A stretch of DNA of 39,044 nucleotides. Origin: Bacteroidota bacterium. GTDB lineage: Bacteria; Bacteroidota; Bacteroidia; M30B66. Positions 8,901 through 16,865 of the stretch are shown here, piece by piece (the first letter of the stretch is position 1; each line of letters begins with the position of its first letter). Below the pieces are notes generated by a model. The model was not told the DNA's origin, did no database searches, and saw nothing but the letters and a program-made list of their open reading frames with translations. The stretch is taken from contig CANHIS010000026.1 in the NCBI GenBank assembly GCA_947460255.1, positions 1 through 39,044 of the forward strand, written 5' to 3'. A program made the translations under genes and the position numbers.

Positions 8901-9302
8901 GGAACCTATCGCCTCATGGCGGATGTAGCAGGAATTCCTTGTGTTCCAGTTGAATTCACCATTGCTCCTGGCTTCGAAAACTTCGACATTATGCTCGTGC
9001 TTGGTGATGGTGTAACAAGTGTTGCTAACCCAATCGAATCTGAATTCATCTCCGAAGTATTCCCTAATCCTGCAAAAGATTTAGGAAGCATCCGATTGAA
9101 TAAACTTAGTGCAGGTGAAATCCAATTGGATATCATCAACCTCGCAGGTCAAACAATTGTGAGTCAAAAAGAAAATGTAAGTGCCGGTTTACAAACCCTT
9201 CAACTGCCTGTTTCAGGTCTAGCAAACGGATCATATTTAGTAAACATCACCGATGCGGCGGGCAACCGAATTGGTGTGAAAAGGTTCAGTATTGCTCATT
9301 AA
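5931..9302 (+). CDS. Large T9SS-exported protein with Cys-rich PKD-like repeats
   Basis: A 1123-residue secreted protein. I chose ATG 5931 over the longer frame from 5862 because it opens with a clear signal peptide (MKRLIFFLSLLLCAVGAQAQ). After an N-terminal Cna-B-like domain with the phrase DTVSNNQGT, about residues 110-810 hold roughly eight PKD-like repeats. Most end in a pattern C-x8-9-G-C-x4-C (for example VCLTVYGPNGCFDTYC). Two further Cna-B/SpaA-like domains follow from about residue 815, the second with ANVLVTDLFGNPQRW. The last 85 residues begin VFPNPAKD and form a type A T9SS sorting domain, so the protein should cross the outer membrane through the type IX system and become surface-attached or released. 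It is a paralogue of the next gene. PKD-repeat proteins usually serve adhesion or as spacers; the specific role is unknown. Confidence 0.88.
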   Translation: MKRLIFFLSLLLCAVGAQAQVSPNDLMIAGYVNTNSNNPTAVPNWPVFYSQDNGLTFAESYTDVNGFFNIVVPNGSQTGPNLEFIVYTLSCDLSIPYADTVSNNQGTLDSAFVDFNINCGTNQNCSAPIYSFVSESAQFEFSTLDAPGIIASYSWTIDAIDQNGNSIGSLQTSTQPTISYNTNPSNPPAYLLTCLSLTYTDGCVANFCDIFYYCTSNFNTEVLPGNQISFTASSPNLATSNFNWIVNGTSVSGNGNTLLLQGQPNESYLVCLEFMSLYGCGSTSCDTVNTFGTPQDSCNAGFTYNVDPFIPGLGYAVQFNTVYNGLEPGVEHYWELSNGFSSNAANLFTSIPNGGSITVCHTVFNGLTNCSNTFCETLYLPDTSVNNCSFQINQFIEPDGSLSYQATSADTMIQYSWTANAYAVNGNPLFIVSNAFAPGISLPPNSAYYFVEVCATISFANGCQTQLCETYYHSGDTTGNGCDATFNYYTDGNIVSLVPTTLNQGLLNYQWYISNTLVDQIDPVVFLPAGTHDVCLYVWDGFGCQNYSCQTITINGDSANVYCEAYYNYLFTSTPRTVEFQNWSFSGGDPNTVTFSWDFGDNTVSTEINPIHTYQTDGWYTVSLTINQGTCSHTYSNYIWISSVNSECSASFYNYTLSNTAPFVMQFVSNQTGFSQDYNHIWTFSDGQVSYEANPVMIFSNTGYYTACHSVERIDGSCVDSLCTTFYLTGIDSLGCSAFFTYSNEAAQPGYYTFAPYVADSSYTYEWLIGGQIFNEIFPSYTFSNEGYQDVCLTVYGPNGCFDTYCTSVYNGGNGLGYTNIWGTVFAGANLADVGVAYLVAADSTSGTMQTLMETPITSGSYYFANVPEGIYYIRAELGDGSVYYNNYVPTYFGSQYYWELAEPIYLNAAAVSPYGYTIALIYAGNNGGPGGIGGMVDEGPIRLMSPEASGLAEGPVSGANVLVTDLFGNPQRWTKSNAEGGFSIGNLDYGTYRLMADVAGIPCVPVEFTIAPGFENFDIMLVLGDGVTSVANPIESEFISEVFPNPAKDLGSIRLNKLSAGEIQLDIINLAGQTIVSQKENVSAGLQTLQLPVSGLANGSYLVNITDAAGNRIGVKRFSIAH

Positions 9303-9306
9303 TTAG

Positions 9307-9364
9307 GGCGCTTAACCAACAAGCGCCACCAGATTCCGGGCTTACTCTCTTCACCTAGGAATCT
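9307..9364 (+). other. Two 3'-end hairpins after first PKD gene
   Basis: GGCGCTT (9307-9313) pairs with AAGCGCC (9321-9327) around a 7-base loop, and AGATTCC (9331-9337) pairs with GGAATCT (9358-9364). Neither is followed by a strong T-run. Together with the terminator at 9392-9438 they would give the transcript a triple stem-loop 3' end. Confidence 0.5.
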
Positions 9365-9391
9365 GAATTTTGGTTGGTATAATTGGGGATC

Positions 9392-9438
9392 AATCCGGGG
9401 TCGGCTCCGTCAACAGGCTGGCTCCGGATTATTTTTTT
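9392..9438 (+). terminator. Rho-independent terminator after first PKD gene
   Basis: AATCCGG (9392-9398) pairs with CCGGATT (9424-9430). The stem extends inward by eight more pairs, several of them G-U, and a T-run follows at 9432-9438. It separates the two paralogous PKD genes into different transcripts. Confidence 0.8.
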
Positions 9439-9473
9439 AACTCCTCGATGTTCGGCTCTTCCCAAACTATTTA

Positions 9474-9504
9474 TTGGCAGCTTTAGGGATTTTATTCATA
9501 TTTG
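9474..9504 (+). promoter_or_regulatory. Promoter (TTG-N20-CATATTTG) of second PKD gene
   Basis: TTG at 9474-9476 and CATATTTG at 9497-9504 are 20 bases apart, the same CAnnTTTG variant seen before the paralogue. The ATG is 17 bases downstream at 9522. Confidence 0.5.
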
Positions 9505-9521
9505 TTGCACCAAATCAAACC

Positions 9522-11297
9522 ATGAAAAAACTTTTACTCTCTTTCTTCGTGGCGCTATTGACTGCCTTACAAGTCATCGCGTCTAATGACCTATTGATTA
9601 CTGGTCAAATTACTTCCATCACAAACGGAGTGAGCACTGCTGTAGGTGGACAAACAGTAAATTTCAGTTATACTGGAAATTCAGGCACAGAAACTTGGAC
9701 CGCCACTACAGGTATCAATGGTTTCTATGAAATTTCTTTGGTTGGTATGAGTGTAACTGGTCCAAACCGATTGGTGATTGTTTCTACACCAGGTTGTAAC
9801 GGCGCCATGATATCCGACACAGTTAGTAACAACCAAGGCACAATCGATCAAGCTGTGGTTAATTTTATTGCTTGCGAAACCACTTCGAACAACTGCGAAG
9901 CTTTCTTTAGCTACACAATTGCGGAGAACAATAATCAAATTATCATTTTCGAGAACGAAAGTTTTGGTGCGGCATTGAGTTCAGTTTGGAGCATCAATGG
10001 GGTAAATTTTTCCGATAACGAAAGTCCTGAACACCTTTTCGCGCCAGGAACCTACGAAGTTTGCTTGCATGTAGTTTCAGGTACTATGGATCCCATTGGT
10101 TGTGAAGACACATACTGTACGTCCATTGTAATCGAAGGAGAACCTGCTGGATGCGAAGCCTCTTTCAATGCAAACGTTTCTCAAGCGAACCCTTTACGCA
10201 TGTTGTATTTCAACACAAGCGCTACAAGTGCTTCTGGAACCACAACATATTCTTGGACGCTTGGAGATGGTTCTTTTGCTAACACCAACAACGTAGAACA
10301 CACATATGATCAAGCTGGCTACTATACAGTTTGCTTGATCATGCAAAACGACTTGTGCAGCGATACAATCTGCGAGCAAGTGTATGTGCCTGGTGTTGCA
10401 TCTGAAGGTTACTTGGTAGCTGGATCAATTGTATTCAATGGCATGACAGCAGATGATGCTAAAGTGAAACTCTATACAGTTGATGTTACTACTGGAGTAG
10501 CTGAACTTTATGCTCAAACTGAAGTGGATTCATTGGGCCGTTACACTTTCCTAAACGTACCAACAGGATCGTATTACATTAAAGCAAATCTTACCCAATT
10601 CTCGAACTACTTCGGACAATATGCACCAACCTACTACGGGAATGTGCTGTATTGGGAAAATGCCACTTTGGTTGAAGTTTCATCCAACGGAGACGGTTAC
10701 AACATTGCCCTATTGGCTGCAGAGAATAACGGCGGTCCAGGAACTGTTGGCGGCAATGTTGATGAAGGTCCGGGAAGATTAATGAACCCTGAGTTGTATT
10801 CATCCGCAAGCGGACCAGCTGCAAATGTGCATGTATTAGTGACTGATTTGACAGGAAACGCTCAACGTTGGGCGATCACCGACACTGAAGGGAACTTCAA
10901 CATCAGTAATTTGGATTATGGAACTTACTTGCTTTTTGCAGATGTGGCTGGCATTGTTTCTATCCCAGTTGAATTCACCATATCACCAGAAACACCTGAT
11001 GCAAACGTGATGTTCGTTTTAGGCGACATTGTGACTTCTGTTTCAGCAACTGTATCAAGCAATTTATTGATGTTCCCTAATCCTGCTAACAGTTCTGTTC
11101 AAATCAAATGGAATAATAGCAATGCACAAAAACTCAAATTGATCAGCGCTACAGGCAGTTTGATTCTTGAACAAAACCTGTCGGGCACACAAAGTCAACT
11201 TGATCTTTCTGCTGTTGCAGCAGGAGCTTATTTCTTGGTTTTAGAAAATGAACAAGGCTTACGCGTATTAACCAAGTTATTGAACGTGACGAAATAA
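9522..11297 (+). CDS. T9SS-exported protein with two PKD-like repeats, paralogue of the preceding gene
   Basis: A 591-residue secreted protein. ATG 9522 gives the signal peptide MKKLLLSFFVALLTALQVIA; the longer frame from 9474 adds 16 residues without good coding character. The architecture repeats that of the upstream gene: an N-terminal Cna-B-like domain with DTVSNNQGT, PKD-like repeats, two Cna-B/SpaA-like domains containing NNGGPG, VDEGPGRLM and HVLVTDLTGNAQRW, then a C-terminal T9SS sorting domain beginning LMFPNPANSS. Only two PKD-like repeats are present (each with the C...GC/LC...C triplet), against about eight upstream, which accounts for most of the length difference. It has its own promoter and terminator. 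Export through T9SS to the cell surface is expected; the binding partner or function is unknown. Confidence 0.88.
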   Translation: MKKLLLSFFVALLTALQVIASNDLLITGQITSITNGVSTAVGGQTVNFSYTGNSGTETWTATTGINGFYEISLVGMSVTGPNRLVIVSTPGCNGAMISDTVSNNQGTIDQAVVNFIACETTSNNCEAFFSYTIAENNNQIIIFENESFGAALSSVWSINGVNFSDNESPEHLFAPGTYEVCLHVVSGTMDPIGCEDTYCTSIVIEGEPAGCEASFNANVSQANPLRMLYFNTSATSASGTTTYSWTLGDGSFANTNNVEHTYDQAGYYTVCLIMQNDLCSDTICEQVYVPGVASEGYLVAGSIVFNGMTADDAKVKLYTVDVTTGVAELYAQTEVDSLGRYTFLNVPTGSYYIKANLTQFSNYFGQYAPTYYGNVLYWENATLVEVSSNGDGYNIALLAAENNGGPGTVGGNVDEGPGRLMNPELYSSASGPAANVHVLVTDLTGNAQRWAITDTEGNFNISNLDYGTYLLFADVAGIVSIPVEFTISPETPDANVMFVLGDIVTSVSATVSSNLLMFPNPANSSVQIKWNNSNAQKLKLISATGSLILEQNLSGTQSQLDLSAVAAGAYFLVLENEQGLRVLTKLLNVTK

Positions 11298-11319
11298 TTC
11301 AAAAACAATTTAATGCTAC

Positions 11320-11356
11320 ATCCCGGGTTAGAAGCAATTCTGATTCGGGATTTTTT
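11320..11356 (+). terminator. Rho-independent terminator after second PKD gene
   Basis: A 14-bp stem (11320-11333 with 11338-11351, three G-U pairs) closes a GCAA tetraloop and is followed by a T-run at 11351-11356. Confidence 0.85.
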
Positions 11357-11385
11357 ATGATAGCAATGGATTGAAGTCGACTTTT

Positions 11386-11393
11386 TACCTTTA
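11386..11393 (+). promoter_or_regulatory. Possible -7 box (TACCTTTA) for lnt
   Basis: TACCTTTA differs from TAnnTTTG only in the last base and ends 5 bases before the lnt ATG. No TTG is found at the right spacing. The same octamer occurs in front of ruvC. Confidence 0.35.
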
Positions 11394-11398
11394 GCCCA

Positions 11399-12994
11399 AT
11401 GAAACCCATCCGCTTACTTGGCCTATCGATCTTATCGGGCGCGCTGCTGGCTTATTCTTGGCCAGCGATTGGATTTTCTTACCTAATCTTCTTTGCTTGG
11501 ATTCCGCTGTTACTCATCGCTGAAACCTTTCTGATTAGTAGGAAAAGCTACACTTCACTGAAAGTTTATGGTTATGCTTATCTGTCGTTTTTGATTTGGA
11601 ATGTTGGCGCCACTTGGTGGGTTGTGAACGCTTCATTCGAAGGTGCCTTGATGGCCTTTTTAGCCAATTCTGCGCTGATGGCAGGTGTATTCACCTTGGT
11701 TTTTAACATGCGCAAACGCTTCCAAGTGAATCGTTCCATTTGGCTGTTGCTCCCTTTTTGGCTTGGTGCAGAATACCTTCACCACGACTGGGATTTAAGT
11801 TGGCCATGGCTCACTTTAGGGAATGTTTTTGCTGGAGATATCCAACTGATTCAATGGTACGAGTTTACAGGAACGGGCGGAGGTTCATTGTGGGTTTTAA
11901 CCATCAACATTTTACTGCTACAGCTTTATCGCCAGTGGACGCAAAATCAAGCCATTAAGCAAAGCATCCGCTCAATTGCCTTGGTATTGATGATCCCTGC
12001 ATTGGTTTCGTTAACGATGTATTTTACTTGGGAAGCGAAAGGAAAAACCATCCAAGTGGCAGTTGTTCAGCCCAATGTGGATCCGTACAATATGAAGTTC
12101 AATCAATCCACCTTAGGAACGCAATTAGACCAAATCCTGAGATTAGGAGCCTCTGTTTCGGATGCTTCTACGGCTTGGTTGATCGGTCCTGAAACAGCAC
12201 TTGCTCGATCAATTGATGAAAGTCAGCTTGAGGAAAGTCAGCGCATCCAAAAGATTCGAGAATTTCAATCGAAGTACCCGAAAATGAATGTGCTCATTGG
12301 AGCCGAAACGCACAAAGTTTATAACCCTGGTGATAAGGTGTCTTCAACTGCTCGAACATCCCCCGACGGGGAAATTAGATATGATGTTTACAACACAGCC
12401 TTGCACTTCCAAAGTCCGATGGAGATTTATCACAAATCGAAATTGGTTCCAGGTGTTGAACAAATGCCATTTCCTTGGCTTTTCAAGTACATTGAAGATT
12501 TTGCAATAGATCTTGGTGGAAGTTCTGGAACCCTCGGAAAACAAGACGAAAGAACTGTTTTCAAGGCGAAAGACGGACTATCGAACCTCGCTCCAGCAAT
12601 ATGTTATGAATCGGTTTTTGGAGATTTCATGACATCCTACGTGCGAAACGGAGCCGATTTTATTGCCATCATCACCAACGATGGCTGGTGGGGAAATACG
12701 CCCGGACACAAGCAACACTTGATGTATGCATCACTTCGAGCAATCGAAAACCGCCGCGATATTGCCAGATCTGCCAACACAGGAATCAGTTGCTTTGTGA
12801 ACCAACGTGGAGAAATTCTGCAAGCTCAACCTTATTGGCAAGAAGGTGCAATTAGAGGCAATGTACATCTCAACTCCGGAAAGACTTTGTTTACCATCAC
12901 CGGTGATTTAATTGGGAAGGCATCGGTTTTATTGGCGCTAATTATTTGGATTTGGGGAGCACAGAAGCGGTTTAGAAAGAAGAAAATCGCGTAA
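11399..12994 (+). CDS. lnt: Apolipoprotein N-acyltransferase
   Basis: Adds the third acyl chain, amide-linked, to the N-terminal cysteine of lipoproteins in the inner membrane, the last step of lipoprotein maturation. The 531-residue length is usual. The N-terminal third carries about six to seven hydrophobic helices, followed by a periplasmic nitrilase-fold domain and a final helix before the basic tail QKRFRKKK. The catalytic triad is present: Glu265 in GPETAL, Lys346 in YHKSKLVPG, and Cys402 in PAICYESVFG. Other family motifs are WPWLTLGN and NDGWWGNTPG. The gene follows the terminator of the PKD gene by only 42 bases and seems to start its own transcript. Lipoproteins such as the one at 18299-18736 would be substrates. 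Confidence 0.96.
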   Translation: MKPIRLLGLSILSGALLAYSWPAIGFSYLIFFAWIPLLLIAETFLISRKSYTSLKVYGYAYLSFLIWNVGATWWVVNASFEGALMAFLANSALMAGVFTLVFNMRKRFQVNRSIWLLLPFWLGAEYLHHDWDLSWPWLTLGNVFAGDIQLIQWYEFTGTGGGSLWVLTINILLLQLYRQWTQNQAIKQSIRSIALVLMIPALVSLTMYFTWEAKGKTIQVAVVQPNVDPYNMKFNQSTLGTQLDQILRLGASVSDASTAWLIGPETALARSIDESQLEESQRIQKIREFQSKYPKMNVLIGAETHKVYNPGDKVSSTARTSPDGEIRYDVYNTALHFQSPMEIYHKSKLVPGVEQMPFPWLFKYIEDFAIDLGGSSGTLGKQDERTVFKAKDGLSNLAPAICYESVFGDFMTSYVRNGADFIAIITNDGWWGNTPGHKQHLMYASLRAIENRRDIARSANTGISCFVNQRGEILQAQPYWQEGAIRGNVHLNSGKTLFTITGDLIGKASVLLALIIWIWGAQKRFRKKKIA

Positions 12995-13180
12995 AGAAAA
13001 ATGCAGATGTATTGAATTAAATTTTTTAGTCAAATTTGAAAATAGCCTTGTTTTTTCCTCTCCTTGAATCTCGCTCTGGTTACTAAACTTTTTGTAGCCT
13101 TCGATGATTAGTATAAAAACAAATAATACTTGAGTTTCAAACGCCTTTCTCCCATCCACCCCATTGATTCGATAATTTCA

Positions 13181-13188
13181 TAGGTTTG
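13181..13188 (+). promoter_or_regulatory. -7 promoter box (TAGGTTTG) for ribF
   Basis: A perfect TAnnTTTG match that ends 4 bases before the GTG start of ribF, which suggests a leaderless transcript. A TTG at 13164-13166 is closer than usual (14 bases), so the -33 box is uncertain. Confidence 0.55.
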
Positions 13189-13192
13189 CGAC

Positions 13193-14128
13193 GTGAAAAT
13201 TCATCACCAAAGCCTTTCGTTTCCACGGCCAAAGCAGCCAGTTGTTACCACCGGAACTTTCGATGGCGTGCATTTAGGGCACAAAACCATCATCGATCGG
13301 CTCATCGAATCAGCGAAACAAATGAATGGTGAATCGGTCGTTATCACCTTCGATCCACATCCCCGCCAGGTACTTTATCCTAACGATCAAAGCTTAAAAT
13401 TACTGCAATCAATCAACGACAAAGCGTCAAGATTAGAGGCTTTGGGAATTGATCATTTGTTAGTGTTAAAGTTCGACAAATCGTTTTCAGAACTCAGTTC
13501 AGAGGATTTCATTCGAAATATACTTGTAGATGCGGTTGGAACCAAAAAGTTGGTGGTTGGCTACGACCATCACTTCGGCAAAAACCGCGAAGGTTCCTTC
13601 GAAAGTCTCCGCAAGCAAGGGTTGATTCATGGTTTTTCTGTGGAAGAAATTCCAGCTCACGATATTGATCAAGTAGCAGTAAGTTCAACTGCCATTCGAA
13701 AAGCACTCTCTTTGGGCGAAATCAAAACCGCTAACAATTATTTAGGATACCAGTATGCCCTCACAGGCGAGGTTATTCAGGGTAATCAAATGGGGCGGCA
13801 ATTGGGTTTTCCTACGGCCAATTTAAGAATTTCACATGCTCTGAAATTAATTCCTGCATCAGGCGTTTACGCTGTAACTGTTCAGGTTCAAGGTCGTACA
13901 ATGCATGGCATGTTGAACATCGGTTATCGCCCAACACTCACCAACGACAATGAACTTACTTGTGAAGTGCACATCCTCGATTTTTCTTCCGACATTTATG
14001 GAGAAACCTTGCAGGTTCAATTTGTGGCACGCATCAGAGACGAAAAGCGATTTTCGAGCAAAGATGAACTTGTTAATCAACTTCAAGAAGATCAAAAATT
14101 GGTAGTCAAACTGCTCAGCAATCTATGA
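13193..14128 (+). CDS. ribF: Bifunctional riboflavin kinase / FAD synthetase
   Basis: Phosphorylates riboflavin to FMN and adenylates FMN to FAD in the cytoplasm. The 311-residue protein has the N-terminal nucleotidyltransferase domain with TGTFDGVHLGHKTII near residues 22-36 and FDPHPRQVL, and the C-terminal flavokinase domain with GNQMGRQLGFPTANL near 198-212 and ASGVYAV. The start is GTG at 13193, because this is the first start codon after the -7 box and the following KIHHQ stretch leads straight into the family's first strand. The stop overlaps the ATG of the leucine-rich-repeat gene (ATGA), so translation of the two is probably coupled. About 200 bases upstream hold no gene. Confidence 0.96.
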   Translation: MKIHHQSLSFPRPKQPVVTTGTFDGVHLGHKTIIDRLIESAKQMNGESVVITFDPHPRQVLYPNDQSLKLLQSINDKASRLEALGIDHLLVLKFDKSFSELSSEDFIRNILVDAVGTKKLVVGYDHHFGKNREGSFESLRKQGLIHGFSVEEIPAHDIDQVAVSSTAIRKALSLGEIKTANNYLGYQYALTGEVIQGNQMGRQLGFPTANLRISHALKLIPASGVYAVTVQVQGRTMHGMLNIGYRPTLTNDNELTCEVHILDFSSDIYGETLQVQFVARIRDEKRFSSKDELVNQLQEDQKLVVKLLSNL

Positions 14129-14718
14129 AATACACCTTCCTAGTAACCTTTTTCGTGCTGTTGTTTTGCCCTCCGGGGATAATGGCGCAGCCCGAATACC
14201 ATGTGGAAGGGAAGGTTTACACCAGCCTCGAGAAAGCATTAACCGAACCTGATTCCGTTGTTAGATTGAAGCTTCGCCGTAAGGGTTACGATTCATTTCC
14301 ACCTGAAATTTTCAAATTCAAAAATCTTAAGGAGCTAGACCTCGGAAACAACAAGATTTCTAGCATACCACCAAACATCGGTGAACTCGAAAACCTAGAA
14401 ATTCTAGTGCTTGAACGGAACAAATTCACTGCTGTGGGCAAAGAAATTGGCACACTGCGAAGAATTCGTTACCTCGATTTTGGCATGAACAATATTTTGG
14501 CCCTGCCGCACGAAATGGGCAAATTGATTAACCTAGAATTTCTTCAAATCTGGGGAAACGAAATTACAGCACTGCCCGCCAGCATGGAAAAACTCGAGAA
14601 TTTAAAATATCTCGACATGCGCACCATTATTCTCACCACATCCGAAAGAGAAAATCTGAAAGACATGTTTCCTCAAACGGAAATATTGGTTTCTCCAGAC
14701 TGCAATTGCGGCAAATAG
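14125..14718 (+). CDS. Secreted leucine-rich-repeat protein
   Basis: A 197-residue protein with a signal peptide (hydrophobic stretch to about residue 22, MAQ cleavage) and four to five leucine-rich repeats of about 23 residues between residues 60 and 170. Examples are LKELDLGNNKISSIPPNIGE and LEFLQIWGNEITALPASMEK, close to the plant-like/bacterial LxxLxLxxNxLxxLP consensus. The tail DCNCGK holds two cysteines. It starts within the ribF stop codon (4-base overlap), so expression is coupled to flavin synthesis, probably by gene order rather than function. It should be periplasmic or extracellular and serve protein binding. It ends 7 bases from the convergent clpX stop. Confidence 0.85.
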   Translation: MKYTFLVTFFVLLFCPPGIMAQPEYHVEGKVYTSLEKALTEPDSVVRLKLRRKGYDSFPPEIFKFKNLKELDLGNNKISSIPPNIGELENLEILVLERNKFTAVGKEIGTLRRIRYLDFGMNNILALPHEMGKLINLEFLQIWGNEITALPASMEKLENLKYLDMRTIILTTSERENLKDMFPQTEILVSPDCNCGK

Positions 14719-14725
14719 CTAACTG

Positions 14726-15964
14726 TTAAGCTACTTTTAAGTGTGTGAGTTTCAGTTTCTCGAATTTCTCACGGGCATATTCTTCCGAAACGGTGAAGGT
14801 TTTCATGTCTTCATTCGACGGAATTTCGAACATCAAATCGGTCAGGATTCCTTCCATGATCGAACGCAATCCGCGAGCGCCAAGCTTGTATTCAATGGCT
14901 TTTGAAACAATAAAATCAAGCACGCCTTCGCCCAGTTGAAGTCCAACGCCATCCATGGCAAACAATTTCATGTACTGCTTCACGAGTGCATTTTTCGGCA
15001 CTGTGAGAATTTGCTTGAGCGATTCTCCATCAAGTGGATCCAAATGACTAACCACAGGCAAGCGGCCAATCAATTCGGGAATCAATCCAAAGCTCTTCAA
15101 ATCTTGTGAATTCACATACCGAAGCAAGTTTTCCTTGTCGATGAATTCATTTTCCTTGCTTGAGGTGTAACCAATGGTTTGGCTTTGCATCCGTCGTGCA
15201 ATCTTTTTGTCGATGCCATCGAACGCGCCACCACAGATAAAAAGAATGTTGCGTGTATCGATCGAAACCATCTTTTGTTCTGGATGCTTTCTTCCTCCTT
15301 GAGGCGGAACATTAACAACAGCACCTTCGAGAAGTTTCAACAAACCTTGCTGAACGCCTTCACCAGACACATCACGGGTGATGGAAGGATTGTCGCTTTT
15401 TCGTGCAATTTTGTCTACTTCATCAATAAATACGATGCCTCGTTGTGCGGCTTCCACATTGTAATCGGCGGCTTGAAGCAACCTCGCAAGAATGCTTTCC
15501 ACATCTTCGCCTACATAACCAGCTTCGGTAAGCACGGTAGCATCGGCAATGCAGAATGGTACGTTGAGGATTCGAGAGATAGTCCGGGCCAGCAGTGTTT
15601 TGCCGGTCCCGGTTTCTCCAATAAGTATGATGTTCGATTTCTCGATTTCTGTGTCGTCGTCTTTTTTGAAATTCTTCTGGGTGAGACGTTTGTAGTGGTT
15701 GTATACTGCTACACAGAGCACTTTTTTCGCATCATCCTGACCGATCACGTACTCGTCGAGATGTTTTTTAATTTCAATAGGTTTGAGAAGGTTCACCTCT
15801 TGTTTCAAGGTGCTGCCGGTTCTTTCTGCCAATTCTTCAGAAACGATAGTATGTGCCTGATTTACACACATATCGCAGATGAATGCATCCAAACCTGCTA
15901 TCAAAATCGCGGTTTCCTTTTTACTTCTTCCGCAGAAGGAACACTTCTCTTTAATTTTTTCCAT
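14726..15964 (-). CDS. clpX: ClpX, ATP-dependent protease ATP-binding subunit
   Basis: AAA+ unfoldase that delivers substrates to ClpP. The 412-residue protein has the N-terminal zinc-binding domain (Cys8, Cys11, Cys30, Cys33), Walker A GETGTGKT at residues 116-123, the GYVGED pore loop, Walker [15 protein letters not shown], and the sensor/arginine region ELIGRLPVV. The ARGLRSIME motif lies in the C-terminal small domain. It follows clpP with a 14-base gap on the same strand, the usual clpP-clpX operon. A long open frame on the opposite strand (15179-16018) is a shadow of this gene. The stop codon lies 7 bases from the stop of the convergent leucine-rich-repeat gene, and I see no strong terminator in that gap. 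Confidence 0.98.
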   Translation of the reverse strand: MEKIKEKCSFCGRSKKETAILIAGLDAFICDMCVNQAHTIVSEELAERTGSTLKQEVNLLKPIEIKKHLDEYVIGQDDAKKVLCVAVYNHYKRLTQKNFKKDDDTEIEKSNIILIGETGTGKTLLARTISRILNVPFCIADATVLTEAGYVGEDVESILARLLQAADYNVEAAQRGIVFIDEVDKIARKSDNPSITRDVSGEGVQQGLLKLLEGAVVNVPPQGGRKHPEQKMVSIDTRNILFICGGAFDGIDKKIARRMQSQTIGYTSSKENEFIDKENLLRYVNSQDLKSFGLIPELIGRLPVVSHLDPLDGESLKQILTVPKNALVKQYMKLFAMDGVGLQLGEGVLDFIVSKAIEYKLGARGLRSIMEGILTDLMFEIPSNEDMKTFTVSEEYAREKFEKLKLTHLKVA

Positions 15965-15978
15965 GCTGAACGCCGGCC

Positions 15979-16653
15979 TTATTTCGTGCGGGTTAAGATT
16001 TCATCGATCATACCGTAATCACGTGCTTCTCCAGCTGTCATCCAGTAATCGCGATCAGAATCAGCTTCCACTTTTTCGTAAGTTTGACCAGAGTGCAAAG
16101 CTATGATATCATACAGTTCCTTTTTCAACTTTTGAATTTCTCTTGCTGTAATTTCAATATCTGAAGCTTGACCTTGGGCTCCACCCATTGGCTGGTGGAT
16201 CATCACACGGGCGTGTTTCAAGGCTGTGCGCTTCTTTGGAGCACCAGCGCAAAGCAATACTGCACCCATAGAAGCTGCCATTCCAGTACAAATTGTAGCC
16301 ACATCTGGCGCGATGTACTGCATGGTGTCATAGATTCCCAATCCTGCATAAACCGATCCTCCAGGAGAGTTCATATAGATTTGAATGTCTTTTTTTGCAT
16401 CAACACTTTCTAAGAATAGCAATTGCGCTTGCACGATATTGGCTACATAATCGTTGATTCCAACACCTAGAAAAATAATGCGATCCATCATCAAGCGCGA
16501 AAAAACGTCCATTTGAGCAACGTTTAATTGTCGTTCCTCAATGATCGTAGGTGAAATGTAATCGGCAGTGATAGAAGTGTAATTGTGTAAAGTGGCGGAG
16601 CTAATTCCTCTGTGCTTTACAGCGTATTTTAAAAATTCGTCCTGATTGAACAT
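15979..16653 (-). CDS. clpP: ClpP, ATP-dependent protease proteolytic subunit
   Basis: Serine protease subunit that forms the double heptameric chamber with ClpX. In the 224-residue protein the catalytic triad is Ser128 (GMAASMG), His153 (VMIHQPMGG) and Asp202 (DSDRDYWM). [15 protein letters not shown] marks the oxyanion region. The N-terminal about 30 residues before [12 protein letters not shown] act as a propeptide-like extension, as in many Bacteroidota ClpP proteins. The gene leads the clpP-clpX operon. The minus strand has AATCTTTG (16738-16745), one base from the -7 consensus, about 85 bases upstream; this is too weak to call as a promoter. No trigger-factor gene sits upstream. Confidence 0.97.
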   Translation of the reverse strand: MFNQDEFLKYAVKHRGISSATLHNYTSITADYISPTIIEERQLNVAQMDVFSRLMMDRIIFLGVGINDYVANIVQAQLLFLESVDAKKDIQIYMNSPGGSVYAGLGIYDTMQYIAPDVATICTGMAASMGAVLLCAGAPKKRTALKHARVMIHQPMGGAQGQASDIEITAREIQKLKKELYDIIALHSGQTYEKVEADSDRDYWMTAGEARDYGMIDEILTRTK

Positions 16654-16835
16654 ATTAAAATGGGCTTTTTAAATGGTTATGTGCTCGTTTTCAGCAATCA
16701 TGCCATCATAATTGAATGACAGATTGACTGAATTTGCCAAAGATTGGGGAAAGATTTGAATTCTCTACATGCTAGATCCACAGGGTTTCAGAAAGATTTC
16801 AACATAAATCTGGTGATTATTAGGGTGTAATAGCT

Positions 16836-16843
16836 TAACTTTG
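16836..16843 (+). promoter_or_regulatory. -7 promoter box (TAACTTTG) for ahcY
   Basis: A perfect TAnnTTTG match 22 bases before the ahcY ATG. A 6-bp inverted repeat (AGATTT 16794-16799, AAATCT 16806-16811) lies just upstream and could bind a regulator. I see no known SAM or SAH riboswitch fold in this region. Confidence 0.5.
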
Positions 16844-16865
16844 CCGCCCGAAACGAAATTCTAAT

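Noticed and set aside
14715-14745. Shared terminator between the LRR gene and clpX
   Set aside because: Only a 5-bp inverted repeat (TAGCT/AGCTA) is present; too weak to call.
15179-16018. Long plus-strand open frame of 279 codons over clpX
   Set aside because: It is antisense to clpX, whose frame carries the zinc finger, Walker and pore motifs; the plus frame has no recognisable domain.
16654-16865. Possible SAM or SAH riboswitch before ahcY
   Set aside because: I could not find the conserved cores of known SAM/SAH riboswitches; only a 6-bp inverted repeat is present.
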